Source: Phycisphaerae bacterium (GTDB lineage Bacteria > Planctomycetota > Phycisphaerae > Sedimentisphaerales > Anaerobacaceae). From it: a stretch of 45,997 nucleotides of DNA. Of this stretch, positions 24,822 to 31,785 are shown in pieces. The notes beneath the pieces are model-generated. The model saw only the letters and a program-made list of their open reading frames with translations. It did not search any database and had not been told where the DNA came from. The stretch lies in NCBI GenBank assembly GCA_030604525.1, contig JAUVVQ010000015.1, positions 1-45,997 on the forward strand. The letters run 5' to 3'. Position 1 is the first letter of the stretch; each line of letters opens with the position of its first letter. The translations under genes were made by a program, and so were the position numbers.

Positions 24822-25165
24822 TTAAAATGAAATAACCTTATCAGCTTCTTTGACCCATTGGGCTAACTCGGTCATCTTGGCTTCCTGGGCCCCATCAAAA
24901 TAAGGCTCACCCTTATGAATACCGCAGCGAACTTTGCAGGTACCGCATACCTTGACCGGAATATTTTTATTGGTGAGCTCTTTTAACATTTTTCCTAAAT
25001 CAAAATAGCCTTCAGGCGGCTTGGTTACATCACGAGCCAAATCGACTGAATCGTTCATTAAAAATATATTCACATCCAGACCTATATCCAGTAATTGCTC
25101 TGCCAACCGAAGGCCGTTCCAGGTAACATCGGTGCCGTTCTGTTGAATATAAGAAGTATATTCAT
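24822..25165 (-). pseudogene. DsrE-like sulfur-relay protein with apparent -1 frameshift
   Basis: From the TTG at 25106 an intact frame gives 94 residues (MAEQLLDIGLDVNIFLMNDS to KVCGTCKVRCGI to the end), a DsrE/DsrF-type protein with a CGTCKVRC cysteine motif. The family's N-terminal strand is missing from that frame. Upstream, the same frame continues as NGTDVTWNGLRLAEQ, and ATG 25165 in another frame gives MNILLIFNR. The two halves join into a normal DsrE start if one base is restored near 25134-25141 (AGAACGGC from AGAAACGGC). Either the gene is broken or the sequence has an error. DsrE proteins pass sulfur between cysteines; the adjacent disulfide reductase fits this. Confidence 0.7.
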
Positions 25166-25190
25166 TCTGATGTTCTTTCTTTTCTCATAT

Positions 25191-25802
25191 CTATTGCTTC
25201 TTTGTTCCTTTTATAACATAAAGGCTTGCCACTTTAGAATCTTGGCTTTGGAATATTTTCGTTCCCTTGATTCCTAAAAAGTATTCTGTTTTAACGGAAA
25301 AATACTCGGCAATTGTTTCTTCGATATTCTGCAAATTGGTATGCTTAATCTTGTTTACATAAGAGTCTGGTTTGCTGGTTTTTTGTTTGAAAAACTCAGA
25401 CTCTGGATTTAGCAGCATAACCAATAATTTTCCATTGGGTTTTAGCACCTGTTTGCTGTTTGCAATTGCCTTTGCGTAATCTTCGATAAACTGAAGTGAT
25501 GCGACGAAAATTACCGCATCGAAGCTTTCTGACTCAAATGGCATATTTTCGGCTGAGCCGGCGATAGTTCTTACTTTGTCCGGAGCTTTCTGTATTGCTT
25601 CTTCTGAGATGTCAAGCCCGGTGACGTCAAGGCCATTTTCTGCCAATCCCCGTTCGATAATGGCGGGACCGCAACCAACACTTAAGACGGTTTTAACGCC
25701 TTGTAAGTATCTCAGGATGTATTTCAACTCTGCTTCAAAGACGTCCTGCCAGAACTTTGTTCTGCAGGATTGCAGATAGTTTTTCATATCGGTATTCTTC
25801 AT
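25191..25802 (-). CDS. SAM-dependent methyltransferase
   Basis: A 203-residue class I methyltransferase with VLSVGCGPAIIERGL (motif I, near residue 40), VTGLDISEEAI, and SAENMPFESESFDAVIFVASLQFI, followed by LKPNGKLLVML. The substrate is unknown. ATG 25802 was chosen because it lies 6 bp after the DnaJ gene and similarity begins after it; the frame is open to 25835. This gene returns to the T-rich + strand composition of the host, unlike its downstream neighbours. Confidence 0.8.
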   Translation of the reverse strand: MKNTDMKNYLQSCRTKFWQDVFEAELKYILRYLQGVKTVLSVGCGPAIIERGLAENGLDVTGLDISEEAIQKAPDKVRTIAGSAENMPFESESFDAVIFVASLQFIEDYAKAIANSKQVLKPNGKLLVMLLNPESEFFKQKTSKPDSYVNKIKHTNLQNIEETIAEYFSVKTEYFLGIKGTKIFQSQDSKVASLYVIKGTKKQ

Positions 25803-25807
25803 AGTTA

Positions 25808-26158
25808 TTAACCGAAGAATTTTTCTCTCCACCACAAGAAGTGTCCCCAGGGGTTGTCAAGTTTATATTTATCATCTTCCGGCGCAGCGTGCCACGATTT
25901 AATTTCCTCAAGCAGCATTTCGCAGTGCTTATCTTCGTTCAGAAGCTGATAAGCGCATTTCAGGAGAGTAAATTTTTTATTAGCATCGGGGTCATTCGGA
26001 TTATGGTCCGGGTGAAGCTTTAAGGCAATTTTCCTATATGCTTTTTTAAGCTGCTGCTTGTCAGCATTTTCTTCGATGCCGAGGATTTTCCGGGCGACTT
26101 TTCGTGCCTGCAAGTCGCGTGTTATCCTTTCTCCGAAATCATAATCATCTTTTGGCAT
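25808..26158 (-). CDS. J-domain (DnaJ-like) protein
   Basis: A 116-residue protein consisting of a single J domain with the HPD motif (KLHPDHNPNDPDANKKF, about residues 48-64) and no Gly/Phe, zinc-finger or C-terminal DnaJ domains. Such proteins stimulate an Hsp70 (DnaK or HscA-type) on a specific client. It overlaps the end of the second MinD gene by 14 bp, so it is probably translationally coupled to that Fe-S ATPase. This suggests, as in HscB-type systems, a chaperone role in cluster transfer. No HscA is in the window. Confidence 0.85.
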   Translation of the reverse strand: MPKDDYDFGERITRDLQARKVARKILGIEENADKQQLKKAYRKIALKLHPDHNPNDPDANKKFTLLKCAYQLLNEDKHCEMLLEEIKSWHAAPEDDKYKLDNPWGHFLWWREKFFG

Positions 26159-27014
26159 AGCGTTTAGACCTTATATTTTTCACAAATTTGAACAAGTTCG
26201 AGAAACTTTTCTCATGCTGGTCCAAGATTAATTGTCCGGTGGAATATGCCCTGGCGATAGCTCTGTCATCAGGTAATTTCAAAGCTATATCTATGTTTTC
26301 AGTTCTGCAATATTTTTCTACCTGGTCATTGCCAATTCCGTCGCGATTGATTGCAACGGCGAAGGGGAGTTTCATTTTTTTAACCAAACCGACAGCCAGT
26401 TTTAAATCATTTAATCCAAAAGGTGTGGGCTCAGTAACGAGTATAACAAAATCTGTACCTTTTACTGCTTCGACCACCGAGCAGGAAGTGCCCGGAGGGA
26501 CGTCAATTATCGATAGATAGTCCTTCTTAATCTGCGTTTTGACCTCTTTTATTAGTGATGGTGTTCGGATGTTGCCGATGTTTAATTTTCCTTGAACGAA
26601 ATCGAGGTTATCTGATTGTCCGATTTCGATGTCCCCGATTTTGAGTTTTTTTGGCCTGATTGCATCGGTAGGGCAAACTCTGATACATCCGCCGCAGGAG
26701 TGGCATAACTGCTCGAAGGTAAGGACTTTATTATCCTTAATATGGACTATTGCACTGAACCGGCAAATTTTTCCGCATTTGCCACAGCCGATGCACTTTT
26801 CTGAATCAACCTGTGGTATTTGAACGGTTACATCTTTTTTAATATTTATTTTTGGTTTCAGGAAGATATGGCCGTTTGGTTCTTCGACATCACAGTCAAG
26901 GTATTGCACTTTGGAATTTGAGCGTGCACAGTAAGCAGCAAGGTTTACAGCTATAGTTGTTTTACCTGTACCGCCTTTGCCGCTGGCGATAGCGATGACG
27001 TAACTTTGGGACAT
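26145..27014 (-). CDS. MinD-type ATPase with inserted 2[4Fe-4S] ferredoxin domain (copy 2)
   Basis: A 289-residue paralogue of the ATPase at 17771-18688. Walker A GKGGTGKTT lies at 12-20, and the ferredoxin insertion has C74-x2-C77-x2-C80-x3-C84 and C104-x2-C107-x2-C110-x3-C114, the second cluster at the same numbering as in copy 1. Then come IIDVPPGTSCSVVEA and VTEPTPFGLNDL. ATG 27014 follows within a few bases of the orange-protein gene's stop; the extra six codons open to 27032 lie inside that gene. Paired ferredoxin-ATPases of this kind are components of the ORP complex in Desulfovibrio. Confidence 0.88.
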   Translation of the reverse strand: MSQSYVIAIASGKGGTGKTTIAVNLAAYCARSNSKVQYLDCDVEEPNGHIFLKPKINIKKDVTVQIPQVDSEKCIGCGKCGKICRFSAIVHIKDNKVLTFEQLCHSCGGCIRVCPTDAIRPKKLKIGDIEIGQSDNLDFVQGKLNIGNIRTPSLIKEVKTQIKKDYLSIIDVPPGTSCSVVEAVKGTDFVILVTEPTPFGLNDLKLAVGLVKKMKLPFAVAINRDGIGNDQVEKYCRTENIDIALKLPDDRAIARAYSTGQLILDQHEKSFSNLFKFVKNIRSKRYAKR

Positions 27015-27015
27015 T

Positions 27016-27384
27016 TTAGCTGTCCATTCCAAAGTGTGAGTTTACATTCGGTTCATCACTGGTGTTTAGTTTTCCGTTTTTGAAAAGTTCTACGGCATCA
27101 GAGACTTTTCCGGAGAGCTGGCTATATAATTGGATAGTGGCGGCCTGTAGAGTTCGATGTGCATTTGGTCCGAAGTTTCCGGTTAAGACAGCTTTTGCCC
27201 CTGCATCTATTACTGTTTTTGCAGAGCTGACTCCTGCGCCGCTGCCGGCAACCACACTTTCATTTTCGATAACCGAATAATCCATTGTTTCAGTATCGAT
27301 GATAATAAAGAAGGCAGCCCTTCCAAATCGAGGGTCGATTTGTGAGTCTAATGTTTTACCTGTTGAGGTTACAGCTATTTTCAT
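27016..27384 (-). CDS. NifX/MTH1175-type protein (orange-protein homologue)
   Basis: A 122-residue stand-alone dinitrogenase Fe-Mo-cofactor biosynthesis domain: MKIAVTSTGKTLDSQIDPRFGRAAFF, then AKTVIDAGAKAVLTGNFGPNAHRTLQAA. Proteins of this fold bind metal-sulfur clusters; the orange protein of Desulfovibrio carries a Mo-Cu-S cluster, but the ligand here is unknown. AAAGGA precedes the ATG. It follows the FmdB gene by 16 bp and leads directly into the MinD ATPase, whose substrate or partner it may be. Confidence 0.88.
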   Translation of the reverse strand: MKIAVTSTGKTLDSQIDPRFGRAAFFIIIDTETMDYSVIENESVVAGSGAGVSSAKTVIDAGAKAVLTGNFGPNAHRTLQAATIQLYSQLSGKVSDAVELFKNGKLNTSDEPNVNSHFGMDS

Positions 27385-27400
27385 AATAAATTCCTTTCTG

Positions 27401-27601
27401 TTAAAGGGGGCAAGTTCCAGTCGGACAGGAGCCGGGCTGGGAAGTATTTGAATTGCTTTGTCCGACGGCGAAGCTCGAGAACAATTTTTCTAAAGCAGAA
27501 CTTCCGCATTTTTGACATTTGTGTTTTTTGGAGCCGGAGGTTTTCTCCAGGAACTCCATTTTGTGACCGCACTTTTTACATTTATACTCAAATATAGGCA
27601 T
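27401..27601 (-). CDS. FmdB-type zinc-ribbon protein
   Basis: A 66-residue protein with MPIFEYKCKKCGHKMEF and HKCQKCGSS, the two CxxC knuckles of the FmdB zinc ribbon, and a Ser/Gly-rich tail ending SCPTGTCPL with an extra cysteine pair. GGAG lies 8 nt before the ATG. FmdB-like proteins were first noted beside formamide/acetamide genes and are proposed regulators, but their role is unclear. Its position before the NifX gene suggests metal handling. Confidence 0.85.
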   Translation of the reverse strand: MPIFEYKCKKCGHKMEFLEKTSGSKKHKCQKCGSSALEKLFSSFAVGQSNSNTSQPGSCPTGTCPL

Positions 27602-27624
27602 TTTTATTCTCCGTTGTTAAGTAG

Positions 27625-27654
27625 AGAGCAGGAGCAAATATTTGCTCCCGCTCT
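27625..27654. repeat. Intergenic hairpin between DUF5320 and FmdB genes
   Basis: AGAGC (27625-27629) and GGAGCAAA (27631-27638) pair with TTTGCTCC (27641-27648) and GCTCT (27650-27654), broken only by one A/C mismatch, around a 2-nt centre. No T-run follows on the - strand, so it is not a classic terminator. It could protect the upstream mRNA or set unequal expression within the operon. Confidence 0.6.
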
Positions 27655-27671
27655 GTTAATCATAAAAGTTT

Positions 27672-28034
27672 CTACTTTTTGTCAGTTTTTCCGAGCTGCT
27701 CCATACGCTTTTTGACTTCAGCGAGTGAATCTTGCAGGTATTGTGCGTCCTGTTTTAGAGCGCTCACCTCCTGCTCCGGGGACATTTGAGCTGAGTAAGG
27801 GTAAAGGTTCGTTGCCGTACCCCGGGCGGGGTAACCATAAGCGGCACCTGCCCAGCCGAAACCGCGTCCAAAACCTCGACCTCGTCCGAAACCGCCGCCT
27901 CTACCCCAGCCCCCGTATCCCTGGCCACCAACCGGATTGGCGTAACCGGGCATCGAATAGCCGGCACAGTAACCGGCAGCTCTACCTGTCATTGGTCCCA
28001 TACCTCCAGGACCTGTTCCATCTCCACGTGGCAT
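27672..28034 (-). CDS. DUF5320-like Gly-rich protein with C-terminal coiled coil
   Basis: A 120-residue protein. The opening MPRGDGTGPGGMGPMTGRAAGYC is the mark of the DUF5320 family. The middle (about 25-70) is very rich in Gly, Arg, Tyr and Phe. The end (about 85-118: QEVSALKQDAQYLQDSLAEV) is a short helix with heptad spacing, probably a coiled coil. A strong AAAGGAG site precedes the ATG. These proteins are usually found beside NifX/MinD/DUF134 genes in anaerobes, and their function is unknown. It shares its N-terminus and ribosome site with the next gene upstream. Confidence 0.75.
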   Translation of the reverse strand: MPRGDGTGPGGMGPMTGRAAGYCAGYSMPGYANPVGGQGYGGWGRGGGFGRGRGFGRGFGWAGAAYGYPARGTATNLYPYSAQMSPEQEVSALKQDAQYLQDSLAEVKKRMEQLGKTDKK

Positions 28035-28108
28035 AATAATTCTCCTTTCAAAATAAAATTAGTTTCTTGTGCTACTTTGCGAAATACTTCGCTGTGAAGG
28101 ACGATTCG

Positions 28109-28345
28109 CTATGTAGCACGAGTCATTTTCGTTCCACATTCAGGACAGCTTATTGCAGTACAGGGTTGTCCGGCAGCATGAGCGGCTGTTGCTCCGCATT
28201 TTGGGCATACACAATTTCCGCCCGGGCCTGCGGCGTAAGGTCCACCCATTCTGCCTCTACCCTGGCTTTGGCCTTGACTGCGTCCCATACCCCGGCCTGT
28301 CCGGGGACCCTGGCCTGCAGGTCCTGTACCATTTCCTCTGGGCAT
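28109..28345 (-). CDS. DUF5320-like Gly-rich protein ending in a zinc ribbon
   Basis: A 78-residue protein opening MPRGNGTGPAGQGPRTGRGMG, nearly the same as its neighbour at 27672-28034. It then has a Gln/Gly/Arg stretch and a C-terminal pair of CxxC knuckles (CVCPKCGATAAHAAG, ISCPECGTKM) that probably bind one zinc or Fe-S cluster. AAAGGA lies before the ATG. It looks like a duplication of the neighbouring gene in which the coiled-coil end was replaced by a zinc ribbon, or the reverse. Confidence 0.72.
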   Translation of the reverse strand: MPRGNGTGPAGQGPRTGRGMGRSQGQSQGRGRMGGPYAAGPGGNCVCPKCGATAAHAAGQPCTAISCPECGTKMTRAT

Positions 28346-28380
28346 AATATTTTCCTTTCAATTATTTTTAAATATTTTTA

Positions 28381-29253
28381 TCATTTTCCTACAAGCTCTA
28401 ATTTTTTCCTTTTGAGAATGGAACTTCCGACTTCACAGTTTAAGTGGCGTGCTATAACGGGGCATTTTACTTTCAGGATGAAGAAGATTTCTTTATCTAC
28501 GTCACTTAATGTTTCGTAGTTTCCCTGACCTTTGGCGATGATTAAATCAGCTTTTTCAAATTTTTGTTGGAAATTTTCGGAGCAGTCGTTCAGAATAGTA
28601 CCCGGCGCATCGGAGCCATTGTCAATAACTTCCACGATTTCGGTTAAGCCGGTTGTTGCAGCATCCTGCATTGTCGCGTCGTTGATAGTCGGACTTCCTT
28701 TGACGACGAATGTTATTTTTTCAAGAGGCAACTGCTCAAGCAGTAGTTTGTCGAAGACTATTTCACCGGCATTGTCTCCGAGATAAAGGATATGTTCAGC
28801 AGAAGATATTGAATTTTTGAACTGTTCAAGGTCTTTTTTATCTAAGGGAGCAGTCAGAGATTTATCGATAGTATCCTTTACCTTTATTTTTCCAACGCTG
28901 CTATTTACGCCGTAATCTATTATGTTACCTGCAATGGCTAACCGCACGGCTGTTTCAAGGGGATTGTCCGAGTTTTCGATTTTTTGTTTTAATTGCGGAT
29001 ACATTTTTAAAGCTAAGCTGTTGTATTTTTGTTTTATCTCAAGATAGGGGTCATCATTTTTTGCGACCTGACGGATGATTCGGTGGATTTTTTGTCCTAT
29101 TTCAGGCGGGCTTTGTTTAAGGTCCATTTTACTTGCTAAGGTGAGCGTTTTTCTGAGAATTTCTTCCTGTATTTTTTCATCGTCAGTTATCAATTTAGCG
29201 GCATCCAACCCCTGGCGGATAAAACAAGGTATGCACTCGAAATATGTCTTCAT
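28381..29253 (-). CDS. DUF89 / ARMT1-like family protein
   Basis: A 290-residue DUF89-type protein: N-terminal CIPCFIRQGLDAA (CxxC), central LGDNAGEIVFDKLLLEQL near residue 155 with the metal-binding Asp-Asn pair, and VIAKGQGNYETLSD near 240. The family is known for metal-dependent phosphatase activity on sugar phosphates and damaged metabolites; the short microbial branch with an N-terminal CxxC is less well understood. It is the first gene of the 13-kb - strand run, about 70 bp from the operator-like repeat at 29321-29340, and AAGGA precedes its ATG. Confidence 0.82.
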   Translation of the reverse strand: MKTYFECIPCFIRQGLDAAKLITDDEKIQEEILRKTLTLASKMDLKQSPPEIGQKIHRIIRQVAKNDDPYLEIKQKYNSLALKMYPQLKQKIENSDNPLETAVRLAIAGNIIDYGVNSSVGKIKVKDTIDKSLTAPLDKKDLEQFKNSISSAEHILYLGDNAGEIVFDKLLLEQLPLEKITFVVKGSPTINDATMQDAATTGLTEIVEVIDNGSDAPGTILNDCSENFQQKFEKADLIIAKGQGNYETLSDVDKEIFFILKVKCPVIARHLNCEVGSSILKRKKLELVGK

Positions 29254-29659
29254 ATCGATTTAGTTTCCTTGTTTCGTAAACGTTTCATAATATTGAGGTT
29301 CATTAGTTACTCTACGTGTATTATGGGCATATGCTCATAATAAATCCAGTAAAAGTTCAAAAAAAATTAATTTTTTTTTGAGTAGGTTGTAAAAATCAGC
29401 AAAAAACAGCATAATTGACGGTTATAGGGGGTATTTAAGTCGTTATAAGTTGTTCTCTATTTAACAGGTGAGGGACTGAGTTGAGATTGGATGGTGTTTA
29501 TAGACGGTCTTATGAGATTTTCTGAAGAGGTGTGGGAGGATATACAACATTGTGTATTTCTGGTTTTGCAGTTGAGGGGGAGGATCAGGCCTGGAAAAGA
29601 TGAAAAAAACGTGCATTTGTGGAGATTAGGCATAAAATGAAGGAGGTTTTTTGTTCTAT
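29254..29659. other. Divergent control region between the Fe-S ATPase run and pdxB
   Basis: No gene is supported in this stretch. It holds the near-perfect inverted repeat at 29321-29340 and an A/T-run-rich stretch at 29358-29385. A strong ribosome site AAGGAGG (29640-29646) serves the next gene. It is the only large gap upstream of the 13-kb - strand run, so the main promoter of that run should be here, although I could not pick unambiguous boxes. Confidence 0.5.
29321..29340. promoter_or_regulatory. 20-bp inverted repeat, probable operator
   Basis: The half-sites TTATGGGCAT and ATGCTCATAA are symmetric about the centre of GCATATGC with one mismatched pair (6th base from each end). The 20-bp length is about two helical turns, as expected for a dimeric helix-turn-helix regulator. 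It lies 68 bp upstream of the first gene of the Fe-S ATPase run; the DUF134 protein at the end of that run is the obvious candidate ligand (inference). Confidence 0.5.
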
Positions 29660-30820
29660 ATGGAGTTTTCAATGCGGATAGCAGCAGATGTTAATATACC
29701 TTTTGTGAAGGAGTGTTTTCGCTCAATAGGGGAGGTTATGGTAATGCCCGGTCGAGCGATATCGGCTGAGAGAATAGCTGAGTCGGATTGCCTTTTGGTA
29801 AGGAGTGCAAGTGTAGTCGATAAGGATTTGCTGGAGGGGGGCAGGGTTAAATTTGTGGGGACGGCCACAACCGGATATGACCATATAGATAGTGAATATC
29901 TTAGGCGTCGAGGGATTGGTTTTGCGTCGGCACCGGGTTCGAATTCCAATTCGGTAGCAGAATATGTTGTTGCGGGTCTGCTTTCGGTGGGCCAAAAACA
30001 CAAGATTAAACTGGAAGGAGCAAGTATAGGTATAATCGGCGTTGGTAATATTGGCAGTAAGGTTGAGAGAAAATGCAAGGCGTTGGGTATGGAAGTAGTG
30101 TTGAATGACCCGCCTTTGAGGAGGAGAAGCGGTGATGAGCGATATCGTCCAGTAGAAGAAGTTCTTGATTGTGATTTTGTTACGCTTCATACTCCGCTTA
30201 GCTATGAGGGGCCAGATAGGACATATCATTTGGCGGATGAAAGGTTTTTTGAATCCATTAAGGATGGATGTGTTTTTATTAATGCATCTCGTGGTGTAGT
30301 GACAAAGACGGAAGCGATGAAGTCGGCTATCAAATCTGGCAAGGTGAAAGCGGCTGTTTTGGATGTCTGGGAAAATGAGCCGGATATTGATATGGAGCTA
30401 TTGCGGATGGTTGATATTTCGACGCCGCATATTGCGGGGTATTCGCTTGACGGGAAAGTCAACGGGATGTTAATGATTTATAAGTCGGCGTGTGAATATT
30501 TTGGTATTGAGGCGGTTAAAGACATCGAGGATTTTTTGCCTGAGCCGGGCGTTCCGGAAATCAGATTAGATAACCGGGATGAGGACGAGGAAGAAATAAT
30601 ACATCAAGCAGTTCAAAAAGTATATCCTGTAAACAGAGATGACTTTAATACTCGTGAGATTGCGATGGTTTCTGAGGGAGAAAGAGGTAGATTTTTTGAT
30701 AAACTGCGAGAGGATTATCCTGTCCGGCGGGAATTTCAAAACACGAAAGTAATTTTGGAAGCGAATTGCAAGAATTTAGCCAGGAAGTTGGAAGGTATAG
30801 GTTTTAAGGTTTTCAGATGA
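29660..30820 (+). CDS. pdxB: 4-phosphoerythronate dehydrogenase-like protein
   Basis: A D-2-hydroxyacid dehydrogenase matching PdxB, which acts in the DXP-dependent pathway to pyridoxal phosphate. Visible features are MRIAADVNIPFVKECF, the catalytic Arg in NASRGVV, Glu in WENEPDID and His in STPHIAGYSLDGK, the NAD motif GVGNIGSKVERKCKALG, and a C-terminal PdxB-type dimerisation region. At 386 residues it fits PdxB. The start is uncertain: AAGGAGG (29640-29646) is followed by TTG 29651, ATG 29660 and ATG 29672. I give 29660; family similarity begins at 29672. It overlaps folP by 4 bp. Confidence 0.82.
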   Translation: MEFSMRIAADVNIPFVKECFRSIGEVMVMPGRAISAERIAESDCLLVRSASVVDKDLLEGGRVKFVGTATTGYDHIDSEYLRRRGIGFASAPGSNSNSVAEYVVAGLLSVGQKHKIKLEGASIGIIGVGNIGSKVERKCKALGMEVVLNDPPLRRRSGDERYRPVEEVLDCDFVTLHTPLSYEGPDRTYHLADERFFESIKDGCVFINASRGVVTKTEAMKSAIKSGKVKAAVLDVWENEPDIDMELLRMVDISTPHIAGYSLDGKVNGMLMIYKSACEYFGIEAVKDIEDFLPEPGVPEIRLDNRDEDEEEIIHQAVQKVYPVNRDDFNTREIAMVSEGERGRFFDKLREDYPVRREFQNTKVILEANCKNLARKLEGIGFKVFR

Positions 30821-31686
30821 GAAAAGCAGTTAATGACGATATAGTTGAGTGGCCTGGTGGTCGGCTGGATTTTTCCGACGGCTGTATTGTGATGGGTGTA
30901 TTGAATGTTACGCCGGATTCGTTCAGTGACGGCGGCAAATTCTTCGATACCGATGAGGCGATTAAGCAAGGCTTGAAAATGGCAGAGCAAGGGGCTGCAA
31001 TAATAGATGTCGGTGGTGAGTCAACCCGTCCGGGGTCAAAGCCGGTATCAGTAGAAGAGCAAATCGGTCGTGTCGAACCGGTGATAAAGGCACTTTCTGC
31101 GAAGATAGATGTGGTGATAAGTATTGACAGCCGAGAGTTTGAAGTTGCCGGGGCCGCTCTGGATGCGGGCGCTGCGATTATAAATGATGTGACGGCTTTG
31201 TCTGACGAGAGGATAGGTAAGTTGGCGGCGGAGCGTGAGGTGCCGATTGTTTTGATGCATATGCAGGGTGAGCCACGAACTATGCAGGTTGAGCCGAAAT
31301 ATGATGACGTAGTCGGTGAAGTTTTAGAGTTTTTATTGGAGCGTACCAAGCTGGCACAACAGTTTGGCATACCGCGAGAAAGAATTTTCATTGACCCCGG
31401 TATAGGATTCGGCAAGAGGTTAGAGGATAACCTTTTACTTTTGAAAAATATTGACAGGTTTGTTGCGACCGGCTATCGGGTGCTTGTGGGGACAAGTCGT
31501 AAGAGCTTTATCGGTAAGCTAACCGGCAAAGAGGAATCTGCTGAGCGGCTCTTCGGTACGGCTGCGACGGTGGCACTTTGTGCGTATGCGGGTGTTTCGA
31601 TAGCACGCGTTCATGATGTAGCTGAGATGGTCGAGGTGGTGACTATTACGAATGCTGTAAACGGCAGGAATAGATTGATGGATTAG
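30817..31686 (+). CDS. folP: Dihydropteroate synthase
   Basis: Joins p-aminobenzoate to the pterin diphosphate in folate synthesis. The 289-residue TIM-barrel protein shows MGVLNVTPDSFSDGG (residues about 26-40), IIDVGGESTRPGS, the ISIDS and INDVTAL strands, VLMHMQGEPRTMQ, DPGIGFGK and VGTSRKSFIG, all of the active-site segments. Its ATG overlaps the pdxB stop (ATGA), so it is translationally coupled to that gene. The link between cofactor pathways is not obviously functional. Confidence 0.95.
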   Translation: MRKAVNDDIVEWPGGRLDFSDGCIVMGVLNVTPDSFSDGGKFFDTDEAIKQGLKMAEQGAAIIDVGGESTRPGSKPVSVEEQIGRVEPVIKALSAKIDVVISIDSREFEVAGAALDAGAAIINDVTALSDERIGKLAAEREVPIVLMHMQGEPRTMQVEPKYDDVVGEVLEFLLERTKLAQQFGIPRERIFIDPGIGFGKRLEDNLLLLKNIDRFVATGYRVLVGTSRKSFIGKLTGKEESAERLFGTAATVALCAYAGVSIARVHDVAEMVEVVTITNAVNGRNRLMD

Positions 31687-31785
31687 CTGATTTGGCTCGA
31701 GGTTAAAAATTGTTCAGTTTTTTTCATCAATTACAGTTTTCAAGGCCTGGTTGATATTTCTAACGAGGTGGTTTTGGGGATTGTT

